Shown piece after piece: positions 33,401 through 44,423 of a DNA stretch of 64,000 nt. The DNA lies in the NCBI GenBank assembly GCA_022539475.1, contig VCMS01000251.1:35445-99444 (forward strand), in the 5' to 3' direction. The notes beneath the pieces were generated by a model. That model was given only the letters and a program-made list of their open reading frames with translations. It was not told where the DNA came from and ran no database searches. The translations under genes and the position numbers were made by a program. Source of the stretch: Gracilaria domingensis (lineage: Eukaryota; Rhodophyta; Florideophyceae; Gracilariales; Gracilariaceae). Numbering within the stretch: the first letter of the stretch is position 1; each line of letters starts with the position of its first letter.

Positions 33401-33900
33401 CCACTTATGGGGTGACCACTTGGTGGGGTCCTCGGTGCCCTCTTCGGGTATCGCGGGCCCCTTCTTTCAATTTAGGTAATTGGTTTCGGGGAAAATTGCT
33501 TCGGCAACGGGAAACAAACCACTCGGGTAACTCTGACTTCCAAATCCACCCTTTCCAAAATCACTTTGTGAACCACAGTTCTAGGTCGGGAGACCAAAAT
33601 ATGTGATATAACCGATGAGTGCGAGATGTTAGTAGGGAGCCCCGGATAGGCTCGAACCTGCGGAGGTTGAAACTCGTGACGCCTAATAGGTCGGCAGGAA
33701 TGTTGAAGCTGATATCTGAGTGTATCAAACAAAAAGCTCGAGTCGGTCCAAGCGAGTGATATCACTTCGTCAAAAAGACTGCTGAACAAAGAAAGTCTAA
33801 ATACGTTTCTGAAATGTTTGATGGCTTCTTGTGGCGTTTCTGGCTCAACTCTGTCACGCTGATATCCTCGTACCATGTTTATCCACAAAGTTAATCATGA
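30431..33900 (-). mobile_element. degenerate Ty3/gypsy relic (gag, protease, no RT)
   Basis: Minus-strand remnant. Gag capsid-like sequence at 32303-32539 (FNFPLETYATNEVIQE) aligns with the gag at 36480-36560 of the plus-strand element. Acidic/basic gag N-terminal sequence lies at 32935-33396 and a further gag-like piece at 33472-33888. Protease remains at 30944-31465: the active site reads LDTEAGPS where the family has LDTGAAPN. A pre-RT spacer lies at 30431-31007. Many stops and shifts. It interrupts the VPS39-like gene at about 30430. Confidence 0.7.
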
Positions 33901-34300
33901 TACAATGATTTGTATCTGGAGAGGCTTTTAAGAAGTAATCACCAGTCTCGTGGTTTTCTCTGTCACAGCAGCCATTTTCCTTATCAATTCCACGTGTAAG
34001 CCTCGAAAACTGGTTCAGATTTCACTATGAAAGACGCGCTGTTTTCAATATCTTCTGTCCTGCGCTATGGAAACTACTGTGCCTTGTCGATATCGAATAC
34101 TATGCGATTGATAAGATAACGTCTTACTTGGTGTTTGTTTTGTAGAGCAACGCAATTTGCGTGGTTATCAGGATGATGCGCCTCATATACTCAGGGGAGT
34201 GATACGAGGATGCAGTCGAAGAGTTATGAGTTGGACCCAATTTTGGCGGTTACTTTTGGAATGGCTTTCCCACAGTTACCTGTAATCAGGGTTGCCATTG
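33901..34300. other. no gene supported
   Basis: AT-balanced DNA between two elements. A possible solo host remnant; nothing recognised. Confidence 0.4.
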
Positions 34301-35356
34301 CTGGCCAATACCGCTAGGTGGACGCGTGTACTACACCACCGTGTGTGTGCATATTACGGCACAATAGGTAGTGCACCTGAGGTGCCTGAAACTGGGCTAG
34401 CCACGTGTACGGACCCCTGCGGGTGTGCACCACGTGTACATAGTTAGTTTAGACCTACTTAGGTGAGCTCGATCTCGTCGTCGCGAGCACCTTTGCAAAG
34501 TCAACCCGAGCACTTCTAAGTGAACTCTTTGTCGAGTAGCGCTCTCCTGAGTGGACTCTACACGAGTGAGGCTCTGGCGCCAACCGCCTACGTGGGTTAT
34601 CACTCTCGCGGGTATAGCCACGTCTGGTTACGGTGGTCCTACCCTCTCGGTACCTTTGAGGAACATCTGTCGTTGATGTCGGGACCTGAGGGTCGTATCG
34701 AGGGGTATAGGACTAGATTACGAAGTGATCCTACTCTGTATAGAGTTTTGCCATGTTTACGGAAACCCGTGCATTACCGTTGGAGGATCTCGCCTCGCTC
34801 CGAGCACAGTGCCGAGGAGGCCCTACCCGTCGCGTGTGGGTGTTGTTTGGTTGTTGTTTTCTGTTGCTTTCCCTTTCGGGACTACACCTGTCGTTGGTCG
34901 TGTTTCATCGTTGCCGATACCACCCCATCCCTGGAGTTTCTCATCGTTTCCTCACGACGTGGCCTAGCACCTCTGTAGGTATAGCCAGTTGCCACTTCTG
35001 CCTTACAACCGAGTTACGGTGGTACAGAGGGCTCTGTCACTGGTCTGCCATCTCTCACGAGAGCGAACCTTCGGACAGTCTGGTGGGTTTCACTCTTCCG
35101 AGTTTGTCCCACAAAGTGGTCTCCCGACTTAGAACCGTTTTAGGTCACTGTCGTGGAATTGACTTGATTGCTGACGGATCACCGTTTTTGACAACGATGA
35201 GGGGACTCTTTAGAGTTTTGGAGGTTGACAACTTTTGAACCTGAACCGCTGACGTGGTGGTTTACCGAGAAGGTTTATTGAGTTTTCTTGTTCTTTGGAG
35301 ACTCGTGTACGAGTTTAACTGGATCATCTGGATCAGATTGCTTACTAGTTTTCAGT
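34301..35356 (+). other. probable LTR/leader of the plus-strand gypsy element
   Basis: Non-coding leader preceding gag, with repeated GTGCACC/ACGTGTAC words near 34370-34440. I could not match a second LTR copy, so the boundaries are unknown. The long ORFs here have no gag-like composition. Confidence 0.35.
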
Positions 35357-37405
35357 ATGCCGCAACCGCCTCGAGGTTCTCGAGCTGGTTCAGCGCGGTC
35401 GTCAGCTGCGGTTCCACCCGTTGCACCGACGTCCCGGTCTATCCCAGATGAGGCGCAACCTCTTGAGGTCGTACCCCGCCCCCGTAGAACGCGTTCAGTT
35501 ACGGAAGCACCCAGGGCAAATGTGGGTTCTGCTCAACCCGTCGTTGAGACACCATCCATGGTTAATCCTAACGCTGCTACCGTAGCCGAGTTGGCTAGGT
35601 TGGAATCCCGCTTGGATATTAATCACGCTGCTCACGTGGAACTCCTACAGGATGTTACCTCGTTGAGGACGCAGGTTGATAATGCCCAGGTGAAGGATGT
35701 CTCAGGAGACTTACGTCTTCTGAGAAGGGACGTGAATTCCATTATGGAAAATCTGGGTACCCCAGACGTCTTCGTCACGGAGTACCGGGCATTTGTCCAG
35801 GAAATGCGCACCGATATCGGTCGAATTCGTTCGCGCTTGGAAACGCTGGAGGATACAATCCGTATGGATGAAGCTGTGGACGCACAGGTTCCTCAAGGAA
35901 ATCCATCTGCGGATGAAGACCATCGTTCGGTGAAGCAGAAACGTCGACACCGAAAACGAGTTCACTATGATTCGGATTCATCGCGCTCTGACTCGAGCGG
36001 CATGACTGAAGACAGTTCGTCAGATTCATCTGATAGTGATGACAACCGTCATAGGTCACGTTCGACACGGTCGAAAGCGACGCAGTCTACTCAGGCAGTG
36101 ATGAGATCACGCGTGAAAGGACGGCGCCACTTGGGACTCAAAGAGTTAAAGCCGACGGACCCGCTCTACACAAAGCTGTTGTCGTACCGCTATTATCGGT
36201 TGGAAGATGTTACTTCGAATCGCTCCTCGCGAGGAACCGGTAAGGTGAAGGACTACATTCGAAGGTTGAATGTTACCCTTGAAACAAGGAAGTTCTTGGG
36301 GACAGATCCTATCCTTATCTTGGATTTCCTTGCCAGGTTCGTCCAGGAGGCCGATATACTCGGTATGAGTGAAGCACAGGCATATGTGGCACTGCCGTAC
36401 TTCCTAACAGGGACTGCGGAAGATCAGTACAACTCAGTTCGAGGAACCTCGAGAGCCTCGGAAGGAGGAGTCACGTGTTGGCCGGAAGCCGTGAACTACC
36501 TTCTCAGGTCGTACGCGACTTCCAACGCGATTTACAGCGCTACTCTTGCTGTTCGCGACACTAGACAGAAGAGTGGAGAATCTGAAACGGTTTATTCAAC
36601 GCGGTTGAACAAAGCGTTTCACCGATGTGGTAATGTGTATTCCGCACAGGAGCGGTGTACCATGTTTGTTGATGGTTTGGACCCCGCAATTCGGTCGTTG
36701 GTCGCTCGCCGACGCGAGGAAAAACGCCGAATGACGTACCTAGAGTTGGTTAATTACGCCCAGGCGGAAGGAGAGACGTATCGAGCCCGCAACCCGGGGC
36801 AGCGCCGCTCGAAAGCGCTACTCGCGGAGAGTTCGTCACCATCGATGTCGGTTTTGCGACGTGAAACCGCTGTCGGTGATGCTGATAACGTCCACTTCAT
36901 CGCAAGTAACCCCGATTCTTACGGACCTACGGACCTGCTGTCAACCTCGATTCCGAGCACGGAAGAAGACCCCGCATTGTATGCCCAAGGTGTCCGGGTG
37001 CCTGCAGCCCCGCTGCCTTACGCTAACAATTCGTCTCGTCTAAACCGTCCAGGGTGGAAGGACACAGCACCACAACGTCGAGTGGACAATCGCCCTCGCG
37101 ACAAACCGGCCTCGGTCATATGTTACCTGTGCTACCTTCCAGGTCACGTATCGACGCAGTGCTTATTTCCGCCGTCGCACAGGCCGAAAATTATTGCGTA
37201 TTACGACGCCCTCACGCCCGAGGAAAAGGAATCTGTTCCACGAAAGGAATATGATAAGGCCAGAGCTGAACTGGGATTACCGGTTCCGGTTTATGCTCAG
37301 CACTCCGTTCCGGCAGAGGCACCTTCGAACCAGGTTCAAGGCGAAGTACCCACGCATGGGGTTCAGTTAGGCCCCCGAACGGAGTTCACGCACCGAATTC
37401 GGTGA
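35357..37405 (+). CDS. Ty3/gypsy Gag with CCHC zinc knuckle
   Basis: A 682-residue Gag from ATG 35357 (MPQPPRGSRAGS). It has a disordered Pro/Arg N-terminus, a coiled coil (residues about 70-170), a Ser/Asp-rich region with DSDSSRSDSS, and a capsid-like domain (about residues 270-460: RFVQEADILGMSEAQAYVAL, LLRSYATSNAIYSATLAV). A CCHC knuckle, CYLCYLPGHVSTQC, lies near residue 590. It ends TGA and the protease frame follows about 65 bases on in another phase. Fully open, unlike most of the element. Confidence 0.85.
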   Translation: MPQPPRGSRAGSARSSAAVPPVAPTSRSIPDEAQPLEVVPRPRRTRSVTEAPRANVGSAQPVVETPSMVNPNAATVAELARLESRLDINHAAHVELLQDVTSLRTQVDNAQVKDVSGDLRLLRRDVNSIMENLGTPDVFVTEYRAFVQEMRTDIGRIRSRLETLEDTIRMDEAVDAQVPQGNPSADEDHRSVKQKRRHRKRVHYDSDSSRSDSSGMTEDSSSDSSDSDDNRHRSRSTRSKATQSTQAVMRSRVKGRRHLGLKELKPTDPLYTKLLSYRYYRLEDVTSNRSSRGTGKVKDYIRRLNVTLETRKFLGTDPILILDFLARFVQEADILGMSEAQAYVALPYFLTGTAEDQYNSVRGTSRASEGGVTCWPEAVNYLLRSYATSNAIYSATLAVRDTRQKSGESETVYSTRLNKAFHRCGNVYSAQERCTMFVDGLDPAIRSLVARRREEKRRMTYLELVNYAQAEGETYRARNPGQRRSKALLAESSSPSMSVLRRETAVGDADNVHFIASNPDSYGPTDLLSTSIPSTEEDPALYAQGVRVPAAPLPYANNSSRLNRPGWKDTAPQRRVDNRPRDKPASVICYLCYLPGHVSTQCLFPPSHRPKIIAYYDALTPEEKESVPRKEYDKARAELGLPVPVYAQHSVPAEAPSNQVQGEVPTHGVQLGPRTEFTHRIR

Positions 37406-37469
37406 GCCCCGTTCAGAAAAACTGACTTCGGGAGTTTCCCCTACGGGAGGGGCGCCTTCCGAGCCAAAG

Positions 37470-38132
37470 TTGAAGGCGCCCGAGGCGTCACAGCTTCGCT
37501 CCCCAGCTGTTAGAATCCTTTCAAGGATAGCGGCTACAACTGACGTGAGCTCAGAACACCTTTCGGTTCTAAGTCGTCCGTGGATACGGTCCCGTAATCT
37601 CCGTATTCCGGAAAGAGTTCTTGTGATGGCCAAGAGAAACTACAAAGTTTATGCCGATCTTGGCTTGTCTAACCAGTTCATGGTTCGACAGTTGTCTGTG
37701 TTGGATACAGGAGCTGCACCGAACCTGATTCACCTTGAGTTGGTGCCACCCGCGCTACGGGATGAAATTCGTCATGGTCCAGGTTTGGACATCGCGGATG
37801 CCAACAATAACCCGTTGCGTACTCTTGGGTACATACCTCTCATCGTACTATTAGGAACCTGTATGGTTAAAGTGGATTTCATGGTTTGCAAAAGCATTGC
37901 CGCACCGGTGATACTCGGTTGTGACTTTTGTGATCGTTTTGTTGGAGCGATTCGACCTCGAGCTCGAGTTTTTGCCATGGATGATGGTTCCGAAATACCG
38001 ATTGTAAGGAAACCGCTAAAGAGAGCTACACGCAAGCGCGTCCCGCTCCCTGCTGCACAGGAAGTTCCAACCGTCGACCCGGTATCATCTAAGCTCCATG
38101 TGGCTCATGCCATCGCAATCCTGACCGATTAA
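37470..38132 (+). CDS. gypsy aspartic protease, truncated before RT
   Basis: The retropepsin active site is VLDTGAAPNLIH, with ILGCDFCDRF as the ILG motif. It is nearly the same family as the protease on the minus strand at 53.7-55.0 kb. The frame ends at TAA 38130-38132 after HVAHAIAIL, where the sister element continues into RT. Reverse transcriptase is absent here, so the element is broken. Confidence 0.75.
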   Translation: MKAPEASQLRSPAVRILSRIAATTDVSSEHLSVLSRPWIRSRNLRIPERVLVMAKRNYKVYADLGLSNQFMVRQLSVLDTGAAPNLIHLELVPPALRDEIRHGPGLDIADANNNPLRTLGYIPLIVLLGTCMVKVDFMVCKSIAAPVILGCDFCDRFVGAIRPRARVFAMDDGSEIPIVRKPLKRATRKRVPLPAAQEVPTVDPVSSKLHVAHAIAILTD

Positions 38133-38135
38133 TCG

Positions 38136-39070
38136 GATAAATCCGTAATATAGGACTTTCTTCCATCGTAAAGGGTACCAAGTTCACTGGACAGCAGCTG
38201 GAAAGCTATCTCACGGCTGTGAGTAACCACAATTGCGGTGAGCATCTGGGTTCGGATGTTTACAATCCGAATGGGCAGAGCATCGTGGCTCTCCAGAACC
38301 AATATGTGGCTGGAGAAGACGCATTCGGTGATCCGGATACCCTGATGGTTGCCGCCGAGAACTATGACTCTCCTACGCCGCCTCCGTTGGCACCGGTACA
38401 GGCGGATGCTTCAACCAGCATGGCAATTTCCGTCCCCAGTAGTTCGCCTGGCCGGCAGGCGGCTGCTTATTCTCCCGTTCGAGCTGGCCTCTCCGCGTCG
38501 GTTTCCAGTCGCTCTCGCTTGGCCCGGTACCTCCAGGTGGTGATAGCCGCGCGATACGGAGTGCTCTGGCCCGTCTGAGTTATGCTTCAATGGCGCACTT
38601 CAACCGACCCGGTCTGAACGACATCATCATCGCTGTGGATACTCTGATGAACGTATTCTCTGTGCTAGACCGTCATAAGCGGCGCACTAACGAGTTGCAT
38701 CATTTCAGAGGATACTCCCAGCGTAATCTCTAACGTAAGATCGATCAACTAAGCAACCTCGTAGAAGGCCATGCGACACTGCATCCACCCCCTGTGGAAA
38801 GCTTCCACCATTACGCTCCTGCGTCACAGACGCCTCCGACCCAAATGGTAGGCTTCGGTGGTATTGGAACCTATCAACCACCTGGGGGTCCTCCTGGAGT
38901 AGATCCTACGGCGTTGTTCCATTCATCGCTTGGTTCTCATAATCCCCTCTCCCCCCGCTGGTACTGGGACACCACTAAGTGGTTTCCATACCAATTCCCG
39001 CTCTGCTTCCCTCCCTCTGCCATCCAGAGCTCCGATTCCTTCAGCAGGTCCTGGGCCCTCGGGATCTGAT
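38136..39070 (+). pseudogene. Pro-rich gag-like ORF with in-frame TAA
   Basis: FTGQQLESYLTAVSNHNCGE through a Pro/Ser-rich region. After a shift near 38530 it reads LNDIIIAVDTLMNVFSVLDR and ELHHFRGYSQRNL, then TAA 38731-38733, then RKIDQLSNLVEGHATLHPPP in the same frame. Clearly protein-like on both sides of the TAA. It is probably the N-terminal gag of a third element whose remainder is lost. Confidence 0.45.
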
Positions 39071-39114
39071 GCACTTTGTGATAGGTCGAGAGGCTGCCCA
39101 GAGGTTTGGACCTA

Positions 39115-39300
39115 AAAAAGCTAAAAAGAAAATCTACGAATCAAAAATCTACAAATCACAAGTCAATGAAATCTGCAAATCACAAATCAATGAAATCTGC
39201 ACATCAAAAATCAATCAGATTTGCAAATCACAAATCAATCAAATCTGTTCAGATCTGCAAATCGGAAATCTAAATCTACAAATATACTCAAATCACAGCT
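39115..39300. repeat. AT-rich short tandem repeat, about 23-bp unit
   Basis: Six to seven imperfect units of AAATCACAAATCAATGAAAT with TCTGC, continuing more weakly to 39560. Confidence 0.75.
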
Positions 39301-41160
39301 CCAAATTCACATCCAGTCACCCAAAATTGAATCAAGCACATAATGTAAAAACATAAATTTAAATAACACATAATACGGTAGAGTACAAATCACTCACAAT
39401 ACCTAGATTACAAATCTTCAATTCACAAATCTTTCAATGGCGCTACCACTATTAAAGGAAAAACCTGAACCACCATAATATTATATGAATACAAAACACA
39501 AAACACCAAACATAAATTTCAATATCAATCACACAAATCATCAATCCCAACACATATCATCAATCACACAAACCATAGATCGCCATTCTTAATGCTTATA
39601 GGCGTTTCACTGATTCATCCAGCTTCGTAACAGCTGCTGTAAAACAGCGACGCATAATCGGAGCCGCCGCCGCCAATTCACCAAGTCAGCATTCGTAAAT
39701 CACGAACATTCAAGCGTCATTACATACTGAATCACGCCACCACCAACCCCCAAGCTTTCTTTCGCTTCATCTAAAATCTGCCAAATACACACCTACACAC
39801 ACTCTCTTGCAGCGCCCTCGCTTCATCTAAAATCTGCCAAATGCACACCTACACACATACCTCTTGCAGCGCCCTCTGTAAATCACAACGTTCCCCCGTT
39901 TCAAAATTTCACAACCATGCATGTCTTTAAATTCAAACACGCACCTCACGCTCCGCCACAGCGCCACAGCGGCGTGCGCGCGCCGCCGCACGCCGCACCC
40001 AAACCACACGCGCAACCACTACTACAAAATCACAACCAAGCGTCAACCACTGCTGCACGCGGGTCCAAATCACCACCAACTCGCCCAAAAATCAAAACCA
40101 AAACCACACATACTATAGAAGCTACAACCTCTTAGACTAAAGTCTATATACTATAGACGCTAAGATCGCATCTCAACTCAAAGAGTTTCTGAACATCTTC
40201 AATGCCTTGCTCAATGCATCACAAGCCCTGAGCTCCGACCAAACGCTTCAGGTCTTATTTGTCGTGCTCCCTCTACCAAGTTTAATTGCATTGAGGACTG
40301 ATTTGGTCTCTGAAAACTCCGCCACAGTCCAGAAAATCCTTACTACAACTTTTATTTCACTCCCAACACGTACCACGCTGATGCACGTACCATGAAGAGT
40401 TCATCGCTTCTATGCTTCATAAATCTGGTGCGAACCCCTTCACTAGCATCATGCCATATGCGCCCCTAAAAACCGAACCAGCCCAGCCCAATACGTTTAT
40501 TCCGTTCTCTTACATTTCCCGACTTCCACCGCACTCCTATGAATCAGAGCACCTCTTTAATGCACTCTGTTGATACCTGGAACAACAACTGCCTGCTGAG
40601 TACTCTTATAGACTGATCTGTTTGCCTCCCTCTTCACGAAAAACACCTACTCTACCTCACCAACTCACTATCACTAATTGGTTCCTTTCCCCTGATATCA
40701 GGCCATTAGCGATCTCAATACGGTCCTAAATACCTCCGTAAACATCGGTACACACGCTGGGCCCACCTTTACAAACCCTTAGACTGCGTCGAATAACAAA
40801 CCTCACCTTAAACCACAGTACAAACCCCCGAAAACCCCCGACCTCTTCCGTCATCGACGACCTATTTGCGCTATGCAATCGAAAGAGAGCAAACACATCT
40901 ACCTCTCGGTCTAATTTCATCCCCCAAATCGCACTCGTTTCGTCGCTACAGCCCATTCTTTATCGCGTTTTAGCTACTTCTCGCCTTTTTTAATTACATT
41001 TTCCCGTTTTTAATTGTAACGTTCTCAACGCAATCCACCACACCTTGCCCAATGTCCCCCAGCATCCTCTTCACCTTCCAACCTGCGTCTCGCTGCACTC
41101 CACTCTAATTACAACTAACAAATTCCTCTACACTAACGTCCCTCAATCGCATCTCACACG
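39301..41160. other. AT/CA-rich DNA, no gene supported
   Basis: Low-complexity (CACAAATC, ACACAC) to about 40150, then ordinary sequence with only short ORFs. Two near-identical words (CTTCATCTAAAATCTGCCAA) at 39765 and 39823 form a local 58-bp duplication. Confidence 0.45.
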
Positions 41161-41811
41161 GTATATACAGATTCTTAAGGCGTGCCAAGGGCAGTACGGG
41201 TACTTATACCTCTTGAGATGTCCCAACGGGCGGAGTTGTACACCGGGAAGTGTAGTAACGCCTAGAGCCCACTCTCAAGGTGACTCTCAAGTGCCCTCTG
41301 ATCCGAGTGGCAGTTCTCGAAGGAGAGGCTTGGTTGCTTTACCATCAGGGGGTGTTCAGCGGCCCTTGCACCTCTAGGTACCCAGGTGCAGGGCCGGTTG
41401 GATCATTACAGTAGTGCACACCCGTGCGGGTGGTACACGTACGCAACCCCACTGTCAGGGTGCTAAAATAAAGCCAAACTAAAATATTCCCCAAAATACT
41501 CCACTGGTACACTAGCCATCCACTTCCACGTGTCAACGCCCATCCAGGGGCCCTGGCTCATGCACGCCCGTCTACGGGTGCTAATTAAGAATAAATTAAC
41601 CATCGGTTGAAGACTCCCATGGGGATGAACCTCATAACGTCAAGTGCCATGTGCACGGGCGCATCGCTCCTGTATGAAGAGCTTCTTCTCAAACACCCTC
41701 AGAATCGGGTTTGCTGCACATATCTCCCTCCTTAGTCCGGGGTCGCCGTCGTGACGCTGCGAGGCCGAGACGGAAACGCCTTAAATAGGCGGCGATCCCA
41801 CGATGGACATC
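41161..41811 (+). other. leader/5' part of the host element carrying the chromovirus insertion
   Basis: Non-coding sequence with GTGCACACCCGTGCGGGTGGTACACG near 41413, resembling words at 34400 in the other gypsy leader. An ATG at 41803 (MDI) starts the ORF that resumes at 49133. The chromovirus lies after its third codon. Confidence 0.5.
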
Positions 41812-42328
41812 TGTTAGGATTTCGTTAATTCTGGTCATGTTTTTATTTGAATTTGTTATATTGCTATGCTTTTAGTTAGTCATTTAATGTTTTGATGCTT
41901 TCTTTGAATTCCCCGTGGTCTAGCGATCCGATTTGATACCCTAATGATCCTCAGAGTCTTTGTTTGACATTAGTTGTCATAATGTTACCAAGACATGTCA
42001 CGTGTGATGTCTGCCTCGTCAGTTGACGTCATGACTGACTTCATAATTTCGGTGCCTTGCTGGAACTTCTACAAATGGACACGTTGCAGGAACTTCTAGA
42101 AGCTTCTAGAAGACTCCACTGTCGATTTCTACGCACAGTTTCTACACTAATTCCGACGCAAGGGCCAGTACTCATAGACACATTAGTTTAAGGGATATTC
42201 TAGAAATCTGCGTTAGCGACCTTATTTTCGAAGGTCCGATTCTCCATATAAACCCTGGTCGACTGCCCGAACTCTCCTCGGCAGTCACCATCGTTCACGT
42301 TCTCAACCTCAGACCCAGTGTCCTAACA
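41812..42328 (+). repeat. 5' LTR, 517 bp
   Basis: Starts TGTTAGGATTTCG, ends GTGTCCTAACA. It contains CTAGAAGCTTCTAGAAG, a palindromic heat-shock-like repeat, and CCATATAAACCC, a TATA-like box, about 85 bp before its end. Confidence 0.95.
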
Positions 42329-42454
42329 TTGGTAGCATCGCAAGTAAGTATTGCGCTCATTTGAAACTGAGTGACCATCCAGCCCTAGTGGATTTTGCTA
42401 TACAAAATTCCCTAGGTTTGGATGAGCCACAGACGTCCAGCTCATTACTGACAG

Positions 42455-43105
42455 TTGATTTCTGACCCAATTTGGGTGTTTCTAGTGAGCTCAATACGCC
42501 GATCCCAAGTACCGCCGTCATCGCCGTCGTTCTATACGAACACGGAAATATCCACCGAACCGCCGTCATCGCCGGCACCGCCACTCCCTGTCAACACCAC
42601 CGAAACCCCTGCTTCTGCTGCCGTGTCCATCTTGGAACCGGGTACACCACCTTCATACACACCGTCACCACCGTCGTCACCAGCTCGTCAACAACCCGAT
42701 CCTGTTGACAGCAATCCGATTTCAAGGAACGGATCGGTTACCGAGGCTACCGAGGGTACTCCACGTCATCTGCTCCGCATAGACGACGCGGCTAATATCC
42801 ATATCCTTCGCGTGGCCACCGATCGAATCAAGCGACGGCGTGTTCGTAACCTTCGACGTCGCTTGAAGACCCCCAGGTGTGACGACTGCGAACTCCGTTT
42901 CAATAGCCGATTGCAACTTCGCGAACATTTGTCTGGTAGCCGACACCGCAACAAGCTCCAGAACAAGCGCTCCCCACCGGGCTGGTACGAATGTGGTATA
43001 CTCTCGTTCAATAATTGGAAGCATTACGAGGATCACCGAGGTGGACGTAAGCACCAAGCAGCTGTCAACAAGGAACACCGACGTCAACAGTGTTATTTCA
43101 AGTAA
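42455..43105 (+). CDS. ORF0: U1/matrin-type C2H2 zinc-finger protein upstream of gag
   Basis: About 215 residues: a Pro/Ser/Thr-rich region, a basic stretch (RIKRRRVRNLRRRL), a finger CDDCELRF...REHLSGSRHRNKL with the long H-x5-H spacing of U1/matrin fingers, and a second degenerate finger (YECGILSF...HYEDHRGGRKH). The frame has no ATG. Upstream, from about 42330, another frame reads CAHLKLSDHPALVDFAIQNS up to a TGA near 42470, so the N-terminus probably lies there across a shift. GTAAGT at 42344 is a possible splice donor. Ends TAA. A zinc-finger ORF ahead of gag is unusual for the superfamily. Confidence 0.55.
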   Translation: MISDPIWVFLVSSIRRSQVPPSSPSFYTNTEISTEPPSSPAPPLPVNTTETPASAAVSILEPGTPPSYTPSPPSSPARQQPDPVDSNPISRNGSVTEATEGTPRHLLRIDDAANIHILRVATDRIKRRRVRNLRRRLKTPRCDDCELRFNSRLQLREHLSGSRHRNKLQNKRSPPGWYECGILSFNNWKHYEDHRGGRKHQAAVNKEHRRQQCYFK

Positions 43106-43316
43106 ATTATAACGTAAACACCTTGTGTTGACAAAAGTTTCCAAGAATCGCTTGTTCTACCCTATAAGCTACCGTTTGTGGTTGTGTTCCAGTTTCCGCT
43201 ACGTTCGTATTACTTAGCATTGTCAAGGGAGAAGTCACCATACAGGGCTTACTATCTTCCCAGTCGCTTGACGTTTGTAATTGAACTGAAGAAACCTTAA
43301 TTGAACCACTCCGGCT

Positions 43317-43405
43317 GCAATTGCATCTTACAGCGAAGGGAATCGAACCTAGAACCTCTGAAATTGCACCGGCGCCGCCTACCCACTAGGCCAGGCGCGC
43401 GGCAC
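43317..43405 (-). other. tRNA-like sequence with Pol III A and B boxes
   Basis: On the minus strand TGGCCTAGTGGG matches the A-box consensus, within a pairable D-arm (GCCT-AGTGGGT-AGGC). GGTTCGATTCC is a perfect B box about 45 nt later. Anticodon and T stems do not pair well, so it is a tRNA pseudogene or SINE head, not a working tRNA. It sits between ORF0 and gag, antisense to the element. Confidence 0.55.
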
Positions 43406-43550
43406 TGCTTGTCTTCAACCTGCAAATTGCAATTTTTTAAAGTGGCAGCGCGAGGCTTGATTTGCACTTTTCGAAAAATTAGACAATTTATTTTGGCAAG
43501 CCCCCGATTTGAGCCAATTTCAAAGGTTCTCCGTTCGCGCAGCTCATACC

Positions 43551-44423
43551 ATGACGACCCCTCAAGGCAACCCAGGCACACCCCCACAGGTGCGTGCATG
43601 CCAAATGATCCAAAGCATGGCTCGCGCGCTTGATGAAACACGGGCTGAGATGGAATTGTTGAAGCAAGAAGCACAAACGAAGATATCCGCTCTCGAGACC
43701 TCAATCAGTGTCCTAGCCAATAAAGACAGCCCAGCCACGAATCCAAAGATCAACAAGCCCCCAACGTTCACTGGAAAGCAAAACATTGACAGTTGGATCA
43801 CTCATATTCGCAATTATCTTGATGGAACCCCCGACGACAAAGCATTAACGATCACGCTTAGTTACATCAGTGGAGCTGCTCATGAGTGGTATCTCGCCCA
43901 GCAAAGAAATGGACTGGAGCTGCAAACCCTTGAGGAACTCTTTGAACATCTTCAGAAACGATTTACTATTGTCAACAAAGAGAAACTTGCTCGGGACAAA
44001 CTAAGCAAGTGGAAGCAGTACAAAGATGTTCAACAGTTCAATGAAGACTTCCTCAAGATTGTGCTGGAAATCCCCAACATCAGTATGGAAGAGCAAATCG
44101 ACAGATATACCAGAGGCTTGAAAAGTTACATCTGGAAAGAGCTTTGCACAAATGAGTACAAATCTTTGACTGATGCCATGAAAGACGCTGAGCGGGTGGA
44201 ATCTGCTTTCCAAAGGGGTGGACAGGCGCGATTTGGCAGGCAACCTGGCGGATCTGGATCATCTCAAGGACCGGTACCCATGGATATTGGAAATATGAAG
44301 CTGAAGAAGTTAACCAAGGAAGAGCGCGAGAACTGTCGAAAGTTGGGACTCTGTTTCCGCTGTCGACAACCTGGACACATGGCACGCGATAAACAGTGCC
44401 CAAAAAACTCCGAGAGGAACTGA
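43551..44423 (+). CDS. chromovirus Gag with CCHC knuckle
   Basis: About 290 residues from ATG 43551 (MTTPQGNPGTPP). A coiled coil is followed by a retrotransposon-gag domain (FTGKQNIDSWITHIRNYL, AAHEWYLAQ, FEHLQKRFTIVNKEKLARD) and a knuckle [16 protein letters not shown] with a slightly long last spacer. It ends TGA. The pol frame overlaps it from about 44396 in another phase, consistent with Gag-Pol made by frameshifting or with an indel. Confidence 0.85.
   Translation: MTTPQGNPGTPPQVRACQMIQSMARALDETRAEMELLKQEAQTKISALETSISVLANKDSPATNPKINKPPTFTGKQNIDSWITHIRNYLDGTPDDKALTITLSYISGAAHEWYLAQQRNGLELQTLEELFEHLQKRFTIVNKEKLARDKLSKWKQYKDVQQFNEDFLKIVLEIPNISMEEQIDRYTRGLKSYIWKELCTNEYKSLTDAMKDAERVESAFQRGGQARFGRQPGGSGSSQGPVPMDIGNMKLKKLTKEERENCRKLGLCFRCRQPGHMARDKQCPKNSERN

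Noticed and set aside
34520-35238. Open frames of 150-160 residues before the gypsy gag
   Set aside because: No similarity to gag and stops in all sister regions. They lie in what should be LTR/leader sequence.
43317-43405. Functional tRNA gene
   Set aside because: A and B boxes match but the acceptor, anticodon and T stems do not pair well enough. Kept only as tRNA-like.
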